Assembly (NCBI GenBank): GCA_017607445.1
Contig: JAEVHH010000004.1
Coordinates: forward strand, 2,914,001-2,978,000
DNA length: 64,000 bases
Direction: 5' to 3'
Origin: Histoplasma ohiense
Taxonomy: Eukaryota > Ascomycota > Eurotiomycetes > Onygenales > Ajellomycetaceae
Both the position numbers and the translations under genes were made by a program. Positions 45,537-57,101 of the stretch are shown piece by piece. The first letter of the stretch is position 1, and each line of letters begins with the position of its first letter. A model generated the notes under the pieces. The model made no database searches and was not told the origin of the DNA. It saw only the letters and a program-made list of their open reading frames with translations.

Positions 45537-47870
45537 TAAATAATTTCCAGAGAAAGACAAGACGAGACAAACCGAACAAATGAAAGAATCAACCTGTCCA
45601 TTAATTTTTTTTTCTCTTTTTTTTTTCGCCCACCCCGTCGATCGTGCGATCCATGCCATTCATTCCTTCATTCATCCTTCATCCATATTTCTCTCCACCG
45701 TTCTCCCGTCGGCTGTTCTATCTACCCTGCGTTTCCATCTGGATATCCAGCGAGCGCTTGAGACATCGTCCGTGCCGCTTGTCAATACCCTCGAGTACTT
45801 TCGTAATCCTGACCGGATCCCGCTGCAAATCCTCCTACCCTTCTCACTCTGCTTCACTTTCCGAAACCGAAAAGAAAACAGGAAACAGCGGCTCTGTTGT
45901 AAATAACTTTTTGACCGACCACGACCACGACCCCGACCCTGACTAAGTCACTCCTGGTCGCTGTCGGCATCTTCTACATTCGATACGTTTTTCTTTGTTT
46001 ATTTAACGTTCCCGGAACATCCTGGTGATACCATGTACCATCCTGACGATTTGATAAACTCATCCGAACATTTCCTTGGTTTCAGTTTTTCCTTCGTTTC
46101 GTTTTTCCCCCTCTTTTGGAAAGCGACGGCGTCCTGCGGAATGGATTCTTCCTAGCCTTTTTTCCCCCTTCCCCCTACTACATACATACGTTATCCACAC
46201 CCGGTCGGAGAAAACTAGGTACGCAACCAACCAAAAAAAAAAAAGGAAGGGGGCCGAAATCAAAAACAACATTTCTCCCCTCCGGCCTCTGCAAACCAGA
46301 GTTGCAAAAAAAAAAAAAATATTTGTGTCTTGTTCTTGATTTCAAAACGGGATCCGTATCACGATGACATACATATATAGAACGAGCGGCGAAAACCGAT
46401 ATATTTTTGGCACCTAGTTGTTTTGTCCTTTCTGTCACATATATATATATATATATATTTATTTATATATAGTGTGTATACATACCTCTCTTGCTTCCTG
46501 TCCGTCTTTGGAGAGAAAAGGTAGATGGATGGATTTGGAAGGATGGGATTTTGCATGATTACACGCGTGTGGAAGCGAGATGTCCTGGAGTTTTGATTCT
46601 TTCTGATTACTTGATTTTCTCTCACCTTGTCTTATCTCTCTTGACTGACTGATCATCTCTCATTGAGCTTGCTTTTCCCTCTTTTTTTTTCTTCTTACGT
46701 TTGTGTATTCTTTTTTCACTTTATTTTGCACCATATATATACACACGTCTTTTCACTACATTTTGGTTTTTCCTGGAACTTGGGAACTTTGGAACCTTTG
46801 GGATCTCTGGAAACTGGGGTTGGTTTTATTATGTATGGGCCGGCGTGTTCGCATGTATGTGTCGTGTGTGTCTTGTGTGTATATGTTTTTGTGCTGTTGT
46901 GAGCCTCTGGGGGTTTAAGGGTTTCCTGTTGCCACTGGAACTTGGCTGGGCTGGGCTGGACTGGGATGGGCGGTGTATTGTGTGGGTTGCATGTGTGTGT
47001 GTTTTGTGTCTTGTGCCTGTCCTAATCCTATCTTATCTTGATTGCTCGCATCCGTTGTTTCAATGATAAAAACTACTTTTTTATTCATTTAATCTGCCTT
47101 TTAATATCCAAGCCAATTTTTTTATTTTTTATTTTTGAAGAGTTTGATTTTTCTTTTCATAACTAATCACACTGGTTTTTTTTTTTTTTTTGTTCTGGCT
47201 TTTCGGGTTAAATTTAGTTGGGTAAATAAAGCAGACAATATTAACATATCCAGTTAATTCTCTATCCTTTAATTATCTCGACTGGTTTTATTTTATTGTT
47301 TGTAGATATGTTGATTGAATAAAATAACATCTCCAGGGTGTGATTTGATAACTATATTGGTTCTCTCATTGCTAATTTGATGGGTGATGGGAGGGTTCCT
47401 GCTGAATGTATGTACTGTACATGTACTTACTGTATATCTATCTAAGTTGGGCATCAAAGTTTCACAATTACTTAACAACTCACCTGGTCTATTGACCACC
47501 ACCACCAGTCAAGAAACACTCCACTTTGCAAATCGGGAAGTGCCTGCATGAGGAGGTAGGTATGTAGGTTAACTAGAGAGGAAACAATTCCCTTCCCCCC
47601 CCCTTATATTTCCAACACCACCTTCGTTCGGATCGAATTAGATTCTTTTCTAGTTAGTTATGCACACACAACACTTCTTTTACAAAATGTAATGTAAAGG
47701 GTAGGTACTGAAGTAACTATGTAGTAGCTATATGGAGCTATGGAGGACAGAATTCAGCTAAATTAATTCAAAACATCAGTATTCAAAACTCGCTTCGCAT
47801 CCCTCTTACTCTCACGCTCGGATTGGTAGTAGTAAGCCTGCTGCTTGTGGCCCGCGGGGTTGAAGAAGGA

Positions 47871-47923
47871 GAAGAAGAAGAAGAAGAAGAAGAAGAAGAA
47901 GAAGAAGAAGAAGAAGAAGAAGA
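47871..47923. repeat. (GAA)n microsatellite, about 18 units
   Basis: Perfect purine repeat within intergenic DNA; encodes poly-Glu in one frame, which is not a gene. Confidence 0.95.
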
Positions 47924-48341
47924 TCACCCACGCCTTCGGTACACCACGTCGCCCCCTCCCTCTTTCCTTCCTTCTGACTTAAATAGGGTGCAGCTTTACG
48001 CTAACCGGATGATTTTATAGGCGACTGATTCGGGGGCGGGCATGCAACCACAACTGAACTGACTATTTTCGATACGTTTGTTGGGCAAGGGAACTGGGAA
48101 CAGACAGCTGAGCTTTGTTCAGCTTCAGCTTCAGCAGCAAAACTCGACATTCGGCGCATGCGATGCGAAAAGCCAAAACTGTGGCGGTGTTTCAGGTTCC
48201 GAGAGCCCCTGATGATACCTGAACCTGATCCATGCAAAAGGATGATTGATGATGATCTAGGACCGGGCAAAATCTGATCGTCCGAAGGTGAGGAAATTAT
48301 CTCATCTCGCTGTCATTGGCGTGGTGGATCTGGAGTTGGTC

Positions 48342-48355
48342 GTACTGTACAGTAC
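48342..48355. repeat. perfect 14-bp palindrome GTACTGTACAGTAC
   Basis: The sequence equals its reverse complement. It contains two overlapping copies of the GTACWGTAC motif. Confidence 0.9.
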
Positions 48356-49225
48356 ATACATTGGGCCTGTTTTAGCTGTTTGGCGAAGCCACCTGGGATT
48401 GTTGGGCGGCTACTTCAAGCTCCTTGAAGTCCTTTGTGCGGATTTTAGAGGAGGAAGAGGCGGAAATGCTGGGGCGTGAAGGGGGGGGGGAGGAGCGCGC
48501 CGGTCTCGTCAAGTGGTCACAGGCCTCCGGGGCCATGTGGCTGCACATGCTCCTCTCTTCTGGCCTTAGTGGTTATTGTGCAGCTTCTCTTTTACGCAGG
48601 TGCGCCAACACCTTCATACTGAGTGGGTTGGGTGAAGCATGAGGAGGACATTGACAACACAGAAGAGCTTGAGGTATTTGCAGCGCGGAAGGTGCGTGAG
48701 TTGGAATAGGATGATGGATGATGCCTTGAAGGAGAGAGAGAAGACGAAAGCACTTCTCAACAGTGGGAAGACGACAAAGGAGGAATCTGTTGCTAATGCG
48801 CTGATTATCAGAGCCTGACCCCGGGGCGCCTGTTTCTCATCCTTGTACAGTAGTTCGTTCGGTGGGACGAGAAAACGACCGTCGACAAGGGACGATTGCG
48901 TAAGGTGGGCTCTGTCGTCCTACCGTTCTTCCTCCACTTCAATGTCGCGTGGAAGAGGCTGGGGCCAGTAAGGAAGGAGGTACAATTCCGAAGGGAGGCT
49001 GCTCTCTGTATGTCAAGAGGATGTTGTGTCTATTTTGTAATTCTCCTGTCCAATTGCGTTACCGATTCCTGCCTTAGCCGAAAGAATTCTTTACCAAGCA
49101 AAAGGATATTCGCGATTATATATATACATCGATGCGGGTTTTCCGACGGACACAGCTGCAACAAGGGCTTCAGCCTTTGATCCTGTGGCTATTTATTGTA
49201 CGAAGGGGGAGCGCGAGTGCTAGCA

Positions 49226-49255
49226 CATGTATGTACAGTACATGTATGTACAGTA
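49226..49255. repeat. 15-bp direct tandem repeat CATGTATGTACAGTA x2
   Basis: Two perfect copies, each containing most of the GTACAGTAC palindrome. Confidence 0.95.
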
Positions 49256-49667
49256 CAACCAAAGAAGATTTTTCCATATAATTTTTATGGGATATGCTAA
49301 GTAAGAGCTCTGCTGGTTTCTTTTCCTAGACGAAGTCCTTGTTATGGATTGGGTTACATTTAAAGCAATATGCTGGTCATTTTTTTCCCCCTCGTTTTAC
49401 GTTCTCGATCGCGAAAAACGGGGTTGAGCTCGACGCTCTGTGAAAAGAAAATAGAATCAAAAAAAAAAAAAAAAGAAAGAAAGAAAAAAGAAACCAAAAA
49501 GCAAAATAAAAACAACAAACGGAGAAGGAGAGATGAAAAGAAAACTCCAGATGAAATTTTTTTTTCTTCCATTTTTTGCTCCTCCCCTTTTTCCATTCAT
49601 TTGGTAACACCCCCGCCACTCATTTCATCTCTCCGATGCTATTTCACCGCACAATCAAAAACGAGAC

Positions 49668-51006
49668 TCAAACCCTTGATTGATGCTCCGCGCCCACCCC
49701 CGTCCCCGGCCTCGTCCCCGTCATCATGTCCCTGTCTGTGTGCATTACCACCACCTCCTCATGATCAGCGTCCTGACCAGGGTTACATGTCTGGAACTGA
49801 AACGCGCGGAGGAATAAGTACCACCCAACAGCTATCACCGTACCCATCGCGGGGCCGAGCCAGTAGATCCAGTGGTACCCCGGGAAGGAGCGGTTGATGA
49901 CGTCTGGGCCAAGAGAGCGGGCGGGGTTTAAGGAGCCGCCGGTAAAGGGGATTCCTGTGAGATGCCTTGTTAGTTTAGTTTTTTTTTTTAGTTTTTTTTT
50001 AGTTTTTAGTTTTTTTGGGCTAATTTCGTTGGGCTTGGTGGGGTGGGGAGACTGGAAGGCGAGGTGAAAATTATTCACCAGCGAAGCGGGATAGGGAGAG
50101 AAAGGGGAAAAAAAGAGAAAGGCTGAATATATATATATCACGTACCCATCAGCTCAGCTAAAAAGAATGCCAACCCAATACCCAACGGCGCCATGAAAGT
50201 TGCCGTGTGTTTCTCGACCGCGAGCATTAGTATCGTAAGCACCAACTGGGCCGTCAGGAACATTTCGATGAATAGTCCTTGTGCTATCGACGTGCCGTTG
50301 ATCAGGCGTGTCCCTACGGCTAGAGAAGTGGGAAAGATGGCGGAGGCCACACCTGCAGCGGCAATACCGCCAACAAGTTGCGCGATGATGACGAGCACCG
50401 CTCGGAGGGGTCCGATGACCCCCAGGAGCAAGAGCGCGAAGGCTACCTGTATGTGTAGATATGTTTAGTGTTGTTCATGTTCACTCCGTTCAAGGACTGG
50501 TTTCTTGTCTTATGAATTTTGGAAACCCCCCTCCCCCAAAAAAAGAAGAAAAAAAGTTCTGGTCTCGTACAGGGGAGGGATATAATTACCGAAGGATTTA
50601 ACATCCCGCCTGTCACACGATAAAAGATCCATACATTGACCGCCAAAGACGCGCCGAAGCCCAAAGACACGTAGATAAAGGCCGCAGGGTTATTTGGCGC
50701 GGTAGGCCCTGGCACCACGTTATTGGAGAGTATTGCACCCGCAAACGAGAAAAACAGGAAGAGAAACGTGCCGACAAACTCGCTGGTAGTGGCGACGACG
50801 TGATTGCGAATGGAGTCCGGGATGCGATCTATGCGGCTGCCGACAGCGGAGCGCCTTGGGTTCAGGGATCTATCATATTTGGCAGCTGCGTGGTGGTCTG
50901 CACTGGAGCTTAGGGTGCCCGGGTAGCTGGGGTAATTGCTGAGAGCAGGGTGGTCCGAATCGGCGGGTGGATTGGTGTTTGAATAGTTGGCTGAAGTCGA
51001 CTCCAT
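49668..51006 (-). CDS. aquaporin-like channel, MIP family
   Basis: Three exons, high to low: 50590-51006, 50146-50446, 49668-49954; 334 residues. The N-terminal ~65 residues are hydrophilic and cytosolic. Six membrane helices follow, starting at FVGTFLFLFFSFAGAI. The two pore half-helices are MLNPSV (N137-P138-S139, not the usual NPA) and GGSLNPARS (N249-P250-A251). The first motif is split exactly by intron 1, after the Ser codon. Fungal MIP channels of this type move water and perhaps small solutes; which one cannot be read from the sequence. The ATG at 51006 was chosen over an upstream TTG frame. Intron 2 contains T-runs with TAG steps (49979-50010). The short C-terminal tail holds Glu, His and Arg residues. 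Confidence 0.88.
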
Positions 51007-53251
51007 AGCTTTCGCAGTCTGATATATACAGGTCAATGCCTCAGTGGGTATTATTTCCGATTTCTTATCGGGTTTCGAGGAAATTAATAGGTGTCTTTAT
51101 ATTTTGTTCTTTTTCCTTTGCCCCTTTCTTTCTTTCTTTCTTTTGGCCCTGGAAGGGGGGTGGAGTAATGAAAGGAGCGCTGACTCTTCCATCAAGAGGA
51201 GGGGGAGCTGGGGTGGGAGATGTATGACGTCTGAATGACAGCTTTGATCAGAGTATCAAAAGGGAAATTGAAGCTCGCCGGACCTCCATATATGCTTTTG
51301 GGAGTTTGTTTACGGTACTCCCGTTTCTCAAAACCATAAACTAATAAGCTTTTTGGTACTCCTGCTCTCCCCCTTAGTGACTAGATCGAGAAGTATTGTA
51401 GCGGAAGTCCTTTGGCCATATCCAACATTTATAATCTAGATAAGGGCGGAGAAAATTGATACGTGAACGTGGTAGGAATCGGACTTGGTGGTGCAAAGCC
51501 ATTCAATCTTGTCATGTTGGCGGCAAATTGGGATGGGGAACCTTTTAAGTTCGAGATTTACCGAACTTTATCCTATACCATACAATTTAGCCTAGGGCTA
51601 TATTGCAAGTATGTAGGCACCAATTCCAGATCGCAAAATGAATACCTCTGTTTGGTGAGAGTGTTAGTCTAGATTTGGAAGATGTGTGGGAATGGCAGGT
51701 TATAGATATTACCTCGTATAGCGACATATTAAACAAAGCACGGCTAGCATCGCTTGTAAGAGTGCCATGGACGTTGTTGTCTGTGAAATCCGTGTATGAT
51801 GTTAAATCTGTCATGGACACGGAAGCCTGCGCTATATACTGTGTAAAACCATTGGCAATACCTGCTGCGTGTAGACGCTTTCCATCCACCACTCTAGTTC
51901 ATGAGTTAATCCGTGTTTCTAGAACATACTACTCGATATGTTCAATGCTAGTAATTGTGAGGGCCAAGCGGTGATTTCGGATATTCTGTGCAGGTTCTGA
52001 CAATGGTACCGGGCAGGATCTTGATATATTGACCCATGCAGAATCTAATATTACGAATCATCGATTAACCAGCCGCTATCTATGCTGTGCTAGCTCATCC
52101 GTTCGAGTCTGAAATTCCTTATTCTTAGCCAATGTATTGTATTGTACTTGTACATACATTGACGATACTGACCAGATGGATATGAATTGGGTAAACGAGG
52201 GAATAAGTGCTCCTCCCCCAGAAGGTGATAGGCCGAAGTAGATATATTGTACTAACTGAGATCCAGACTGAAATTCAGGATGTCTTTCAACATAGACTGC
52301 ATATCGTCCCTGAGTATTTTTATGATAACTAATGGTTATCTGAGCTCATTTCAATATTTGAGATGAGCTGTGGCCACCCATGAGTTCGATACTCGCATCA
52401 TGACTTCAGCCCACACATACATGGCGCCATTTGAAGGCAAACTCGTGACGGTCTGCAGTTGCTCAAGGCGCTATGTAACATTCACGGCCGAAGTAGGCTC
52501 ATGTTATAGTGTAAGAGGGGCTGTAGATGAGAGATCCCTGGTCTGCATCTTGAGAGTTTAGGAGGGGATTTGTTGCAACCTCCTTCGTATCCAGACGCCC
52601 AGTTGTGAGGATGTGCCCTGCGGATGGCTCCCTGTGGCGGCATCTGGAGAGTCAATTTGCGCCAGAAGCTCTCTCGTCATCTCTCTGTCTTGCTGGCCTG
52701 CCTTTTTGTCTGCTTGGACCTGGAAGTTTGCTGCCAAGCCGGTGCTTATCGGGAGAATATTTTTCCTAAAAATAACTTTGTTCTTCGGCCCGCTCTGGAC
52801 CGCCCATGACGTCAGGTCCATGCAGACCAAGTGGAAAACCCCCGCAATTTCATAGAATGGAGCCGTCATTCCGTCACAATTACAGTAGTCAATATCATTG
52901 ATTCCGCTTGATTTACTATTCTGTACTAGGTGCGGAAATTTATACACACTTCTTTGTATATATATGTGTAACAGGAGGTACTGGCTGCTGATCAACGGGA
53001 CGGCTTCGAAACTGACGGACTGGAACTTGTATATCAGCGCGCCACATTTTCATCCTTTTCGCCCCCTTCACATTGCTTGGGAATTGAAAGCTATTGCCTA
53101 TTTGAATCCTGTGTGTTCTTGCTCTGCCGCCCTTCCCGCTCGCCGTTTGACACTAACCAGCACAGGCAAGGCATTTTTCTTGGGGAAGCGCATACATCTT
53201 CAATATACGAACCACCACCACACATTGTCTCTTATCAACACTACGCCAAAC
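51007..53251. other. intergenic, with one candidate relic exon
   Basis: About 2.2 kb between divergent genes. Apart from the minus-strand candidate exon at 51713-51894, no gene is seen. A small T-rich TTTC tandem lies near 51127. Confidence 0.45.
51713..51894 (-). other. candidate isolated exon of unknown family
   Basis: On the minus strand an open stretch between CTAG (acceptor-like) and GTAATA (donor-like) reads VDGKRLHAAGIANGFTQYI, then TSYTDFTDNNVHGTLTSDAS and RALFNMSLYE. It is of normal composition and not repetitive. No neighbouring exon could be assigned. It may be the remnant of a lost gene. Confidence 0.3.
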
Positions 53252-53885
53252 ATGTCGTTTCTCACAATTCCAAAGACCACTCACTTCCTTCGCCCCGTCT
53301 GCACTTTGCGGGTTTATTCACCATGCCTTAGTCATGGATTCCACCAGTCGTCTACTCGCAATGCTCTGAAGGAGTCTGATAGACGTAAGCCCCAATCTCT
53401 CATCCTACAGCTCATATTTTCATAATTGGCGTGCGGACTACCGTTTCATTTTCTCACGGGCAACAACAGATCGAGAAGGCGTCAAGGAAGCAATCCAAGC
53501 CAGCAAGCAAATGCATAACCAACATCATAAGGATGGGAATCCACGGTGGCACGAGTCTCTGGCTAGCGTTAGTGAAGCGGATGTAGGTAGTCCCCCTTCC
53601 AGCCTTAACTATTTTTCCTATATCTTCCTTAAAAGTGCTCGTCGACGTTCGACGCAGAGGAATGGAATTCCATCCACAAATACCTTAAGACAAACGAAAC
53701 GGTAGCTAACTTGGAATTTGATTTTTTTCTTTCTTTTAACCCCACCCCAGATAAAAGCCGACCGTGGTGAAATCTATGAAGCCGCTGCTGAAATGGAACG
53801 ATATATAAAGGAGGGGAAGATGAGCAGACAAAAGCCCGCTCCCTTACGCCCGGGTTCTGGAAAGGGTAATGGAATGATGGCCTAA
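53252..53885 (+). CDS. small conserved protein, probably mitochondrial, function unknown
   Basis: Three exons: 53252-53384, 53470-53582, 53751-53885; 126 residues. The first ~35 residues (MSFLTIPKTTHFLRPVCTLR and on) lack acidic residues and contain Arg/Ser, as in mitochondrial presequences. The mature part reads NALKESDRHREGVKEAIQAS, WHESLASVSEADIKADRGE and IYEAAAEMERYI, hydrophilic and helical. I recall similar short proteins in filamentous ascomycetes with the WxxSLASxSEADxKADRGE block, but no assigned function. Introns use GTAAGC/CAACAG and GTAGGT/CCCCAG; both fit phase, and both are short, with the second at a codon boundary. Confidence 0.7.
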
Positions 53886-54787
53886 AAAGATGGCAGCAAT
53901 TCTACTGTAAAAAGAGCTAATTGCTAGTGGGATTTACATTCCGGAGATTTCCATGTTTTCTATATCAAGGGTTTTTTTTTTCTTCTTGTCTTTTTTCTTT
54001 TCTTTTCTTTTCTTTTTAAATTTGCCATTCTCTCCGCTCCAACTTGGAAGGCCTCTTTGATATCGAGTGGTCTGTTGCTTTCAGCGAACCAAGCTTCAGA
54101 TCTGTATGTATATTTTGTGCGTCTGTGGTTGTCAGATCGAGTGCGAAAAATGATGGGGCAAATGACAGCAGAAACAAAGGGCTGAACTGCAGGAATGGTT
54201 TACGTTCGGCCGCTGTAAATATTATGAGCTTTTATACAGTACATAGCCAAATTGAGATCCACTTGTGTTTTGTCCCCATGTATTCCTGCAACATAATTTG
54301 TGGTTGGCATAGAAGCCACCACCGAGTATGATAGAAACTGTGCGCGCACAAAATGGCATTTAAGATAATTCTGTTTTCAAGTATACATATCTAAATATAG
54401 AAGCACACCGTTTCTCGGGGGGTTCCTGATAAGCCGACATGAAGGACGCTCAATATACGAACAAGGAAAAAAAAAAGGAAGATGAAGGTTTAAGCAAACA
54501 AGAACAAGCCGTATTGAAGGACAGGTGTGTAAAATGTGGAAAGGAAGGCGGTCAGACATGTATAAGGATAGTAGTCTGAAACAAAATATAACCGGGAAAA
54601 AGCAGAGGTCTGTACCGATGCGCCAGGTCCCCAAGCACGCCTGTTGACCGTATACAGTATATATATTCGTACCCAGCTGGAAAACGCCCATGAAGAATTC
54701 AAAAGTGATCTAAGGAATAGCAAAACGAAAGGCCACGGATTGATGAAATAAATGACTGGACACGACAGTCTGCTGAAGAATTGGACC
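53886..54787. other. intergenic between convergent genes
   Basis: No gene; T-rich after the stop (TTTTC tandem near 53995-54015), then AT-rich. Confidence 0.5.
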
Positions 54788-55691
54788 TTATTTCAAGATA
54801 ACAATTAAAATCACCAGGACGATGATTAAACCGATGATAGTCATGAAGCTACGACTCTCCCCTGCGTTGCGTCGGAATTTCTGCAGTCTTCTTTTCGCAC
54901 CATCTAATCTGCTCGCATGGCGGTCCACATGACCCTCCATATCATCTAGCAGCGCTATGTGCCCTTCCAACTCGTCTCCGATCTGAATGCTGAGCTCATG
55001 CTGCCGCCCAATAGATTCACCAAGGCGATCCAGTTGGTCATCCTGCTCTTGCATGATCAGGGCATGATGCGCGTGGATGTCAGAATTCGAGAGATTGGAG
55101 TGATCTAATGATGGCGGGGAAGGGGCGTCACGGTAAGGACGAAGAAGCGCGCTTCGGTTGGGATCCTCCTCCTCAACAGTAGCAGTCAGAGTGTCAGTGA
55201 ACCTGACGGATTTAGAAATTGGATGCTGAGGGGTAGGATGTTTCAGGGTCGTGGACGTGCTGCTTGCACGAGAAAAATCATCGACGAGTGAGGGATCATT
55301 TGGGGTTTGCAACGTAGTATCTGAAGAGGTGTTGTTATTGCCATAGAATTGTGAAGTGAGGTCATCTAATTGCTCTTTGAGATTATTTTTTTGGTCTTTC
55401 AGTGCAACAGATGTTCTAGATAGAAGAACAAAGAGTTAGCAGGCCGTTCCTGGGGATGAATCTGCATGGTACGATCATGAAATTTATTGAATCTTACGGG
55501 TCATCATTCTCCTCGAGCCGCAAAATTCGCGAATCAAGCGAATCAATTCCTTCGCGCAGAGATTCTAGAGAACGGGATATTTCGCCATCCTGCGAGTTAG
55601 GCTCAATACTAAGAGATATTGCCCTTTGCCGTTCCAGAAGTGATAGTTTTATGTGATCAGCGAGTAGGAAGAGTTGCGCCGGATTGCTCAT
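54788..55691 (-). CDS. SYN8: Qc-type t-SNARE, syntaxin-8-like
   Basis: Two exons: 55498-55691 and 54788-55415; 273 residues. The start MSNPAQLFLLADHIKLSLLE is the conserved start of fungal Syn8-like SNAREs; the longer open frame above it (to 55913) was rejected. It has an N-terminal helical region, a polar linker with Ser/Thr/Pro, then the SNARE coiled coil (MQEQDDQLDRLGESIGRQHE and DELEGHIALLDDMEGHVD). One C-terminal membrane anchor (FMTIIGLIIVLVILIVILK) ends the protein with no luminal tail. Syn8 works in endosomal and vacuolar fusion, with Pep12 and Vti1 in yeast. Intron GTAAGA/CTAG splits a Pro codon. Confidence 0.85.
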
Positions 55692-57101
55692 CGTTGCGCC
55701 TGTTCGCAAGTAGACGGGAGGTGGAAGAGCTGACGACTGGCAGCGATACAATAAACTAAGCGCTTCGTATGTGACTCTGTCGGAGGCCTTCTGAAGAGCG
55801 CAGCTGAAGGATTCCGAGGTGAGATGATGTTGGAGAGGGAGGTGATGCCTAGATATCCGTTTCAGCCATCTAATGCTAACTACTGATACGGAAAGCGGTT
55901 GAGGCTTAGCCAACTATGCCAGAAGTGGTAAGTCTGGATACGCTAATGTATAAATCACGTGGTATATTCTTGGGATTTTGATCCTCTTATCATCGCCGTT
56001 CTTATATTCATTTTATGGGGAACATCTTTCTATGCTACCATCCCCTCGACTCAATCCCTTCTATTCTTCGCAACGTGACTCAGCGGACTTGCCACAAAAG
56101 TACATCCATTCACTTGACACTCCCCGAGGGATCATAGTTGACAGCCATGTTTTGCGTGTTGAACGCAAGACCTACCCACAGAAGATAGTATTCTTCTGTG
56201 ACGCTCATCCCACCGGTTCTGATCGCAATACTTCCGCAGATAATGAATAGCGTCCAGGCGACGGTTTTCTCATTCGAACACGCATAGGACAGGTTTGTGA
56301 GTGTAGGTTTCCGCTTCTTTCATCGGCCCGACGAAGTAGAAGAGGTGGATGACACACTCATCCCATATTGAGAAATTGATTGCTATTTTACTTTGAACAT
56401 TGAATTCTTTTGCACGTAGGTTGCGCAGGCTGTCAGAGTTGGAGCGCTTATTCCCTGGGACCGTAACTATATGAACCTAACCAAGAAGGTTTTGACCTTG
56501 GCAAACGAAACAAACTGCATTCAATTATTAGAGATATGTGAGAAGGTTTAAATTCAACCAAACGTATCCTCCGCCTACATTGCGGAGTATACCATCCTAG
56601 CATGTAGTTCTGCAGCAGATGACTTTTGCAATGATCCTGAGAAATATTTTTTCCAATTACACTGCGCCTCACACTGATACTTATTTTCAAATTTCGATTC
56701 AATTTTTTGCTGTTCATTTAGGTCTCAATATTGAACAAAATACACTCAATTGTTTGGAAAAGATAAACGATTCCTTGGCGCCTCGGTTTCAAGAATTAAT
56801 CACATGACCTCCTTCCCGGCTATATCACCTCCCAACCCAATCCATTTCCTTTCACTTCATTCTATAGTACTGCATATATACCTACCTACCTTTGTTCTAA
56901 CCGTTGACCGTTTTCTACACATTTTTGATAGCCAGGCTGCGGCTTCTCTTTCTAACCCCCCCACCACATCACGCTTCTGAACGTTGTTCGGATTCTTGCG
57001 ATTCGAACTCACTGGGCAAGGAATATCAGATCGCATTCCACGCAGCCCAGTTTGCCTTGTGTTGGTTAAAAAGGGAATGATTGTGATGGAGAGTGTGAAA
57101 G
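55692..57101. promoter_or_regulatory. divergent region SYN8 / RING-TRAF gene
   Basis: 1.4 kb with no supported gene. A plus-strand frame at 55978-56250 (LPQKYIHSLDTPRGIIVDSH and VLRVERKTYPQKIVFFCDAH) has normal composition and could be a relic, but no ATG, exon partner or family was identified. Confidence 0.4.

Larger units (their letters stand above)
45537..49667. other. long intergenic region, no gene seen
   Basis: Four kilobases between convergent genes. The left part (to about 47100) is T/CT-rich and may be the 3' UTR of the upstream gene. It contains an AT run near 46440, GT-rich stretches near 46850-47000, (GAA)18 at 47871-47923, a G9 run near 48481, and palindromic GTACWGTAC motifs at 47412, 48342, 48347, 49233 and 49248. 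Open frames at 48288 and 48896 lack domains and no exon structure makes sense of them. Confidence 0.5.

Noticed and set aside
49370..49897. 175-codon plus-strand frame
   Set aside because: It is antisense to the last exon of the MIP channel and otherwise low-complexity.
55692..55913. Upstream extension of the SNARE frame
   Set aside because: Family similarity starts at MSNPAQLFLL (55691); the extension has no conserved content.
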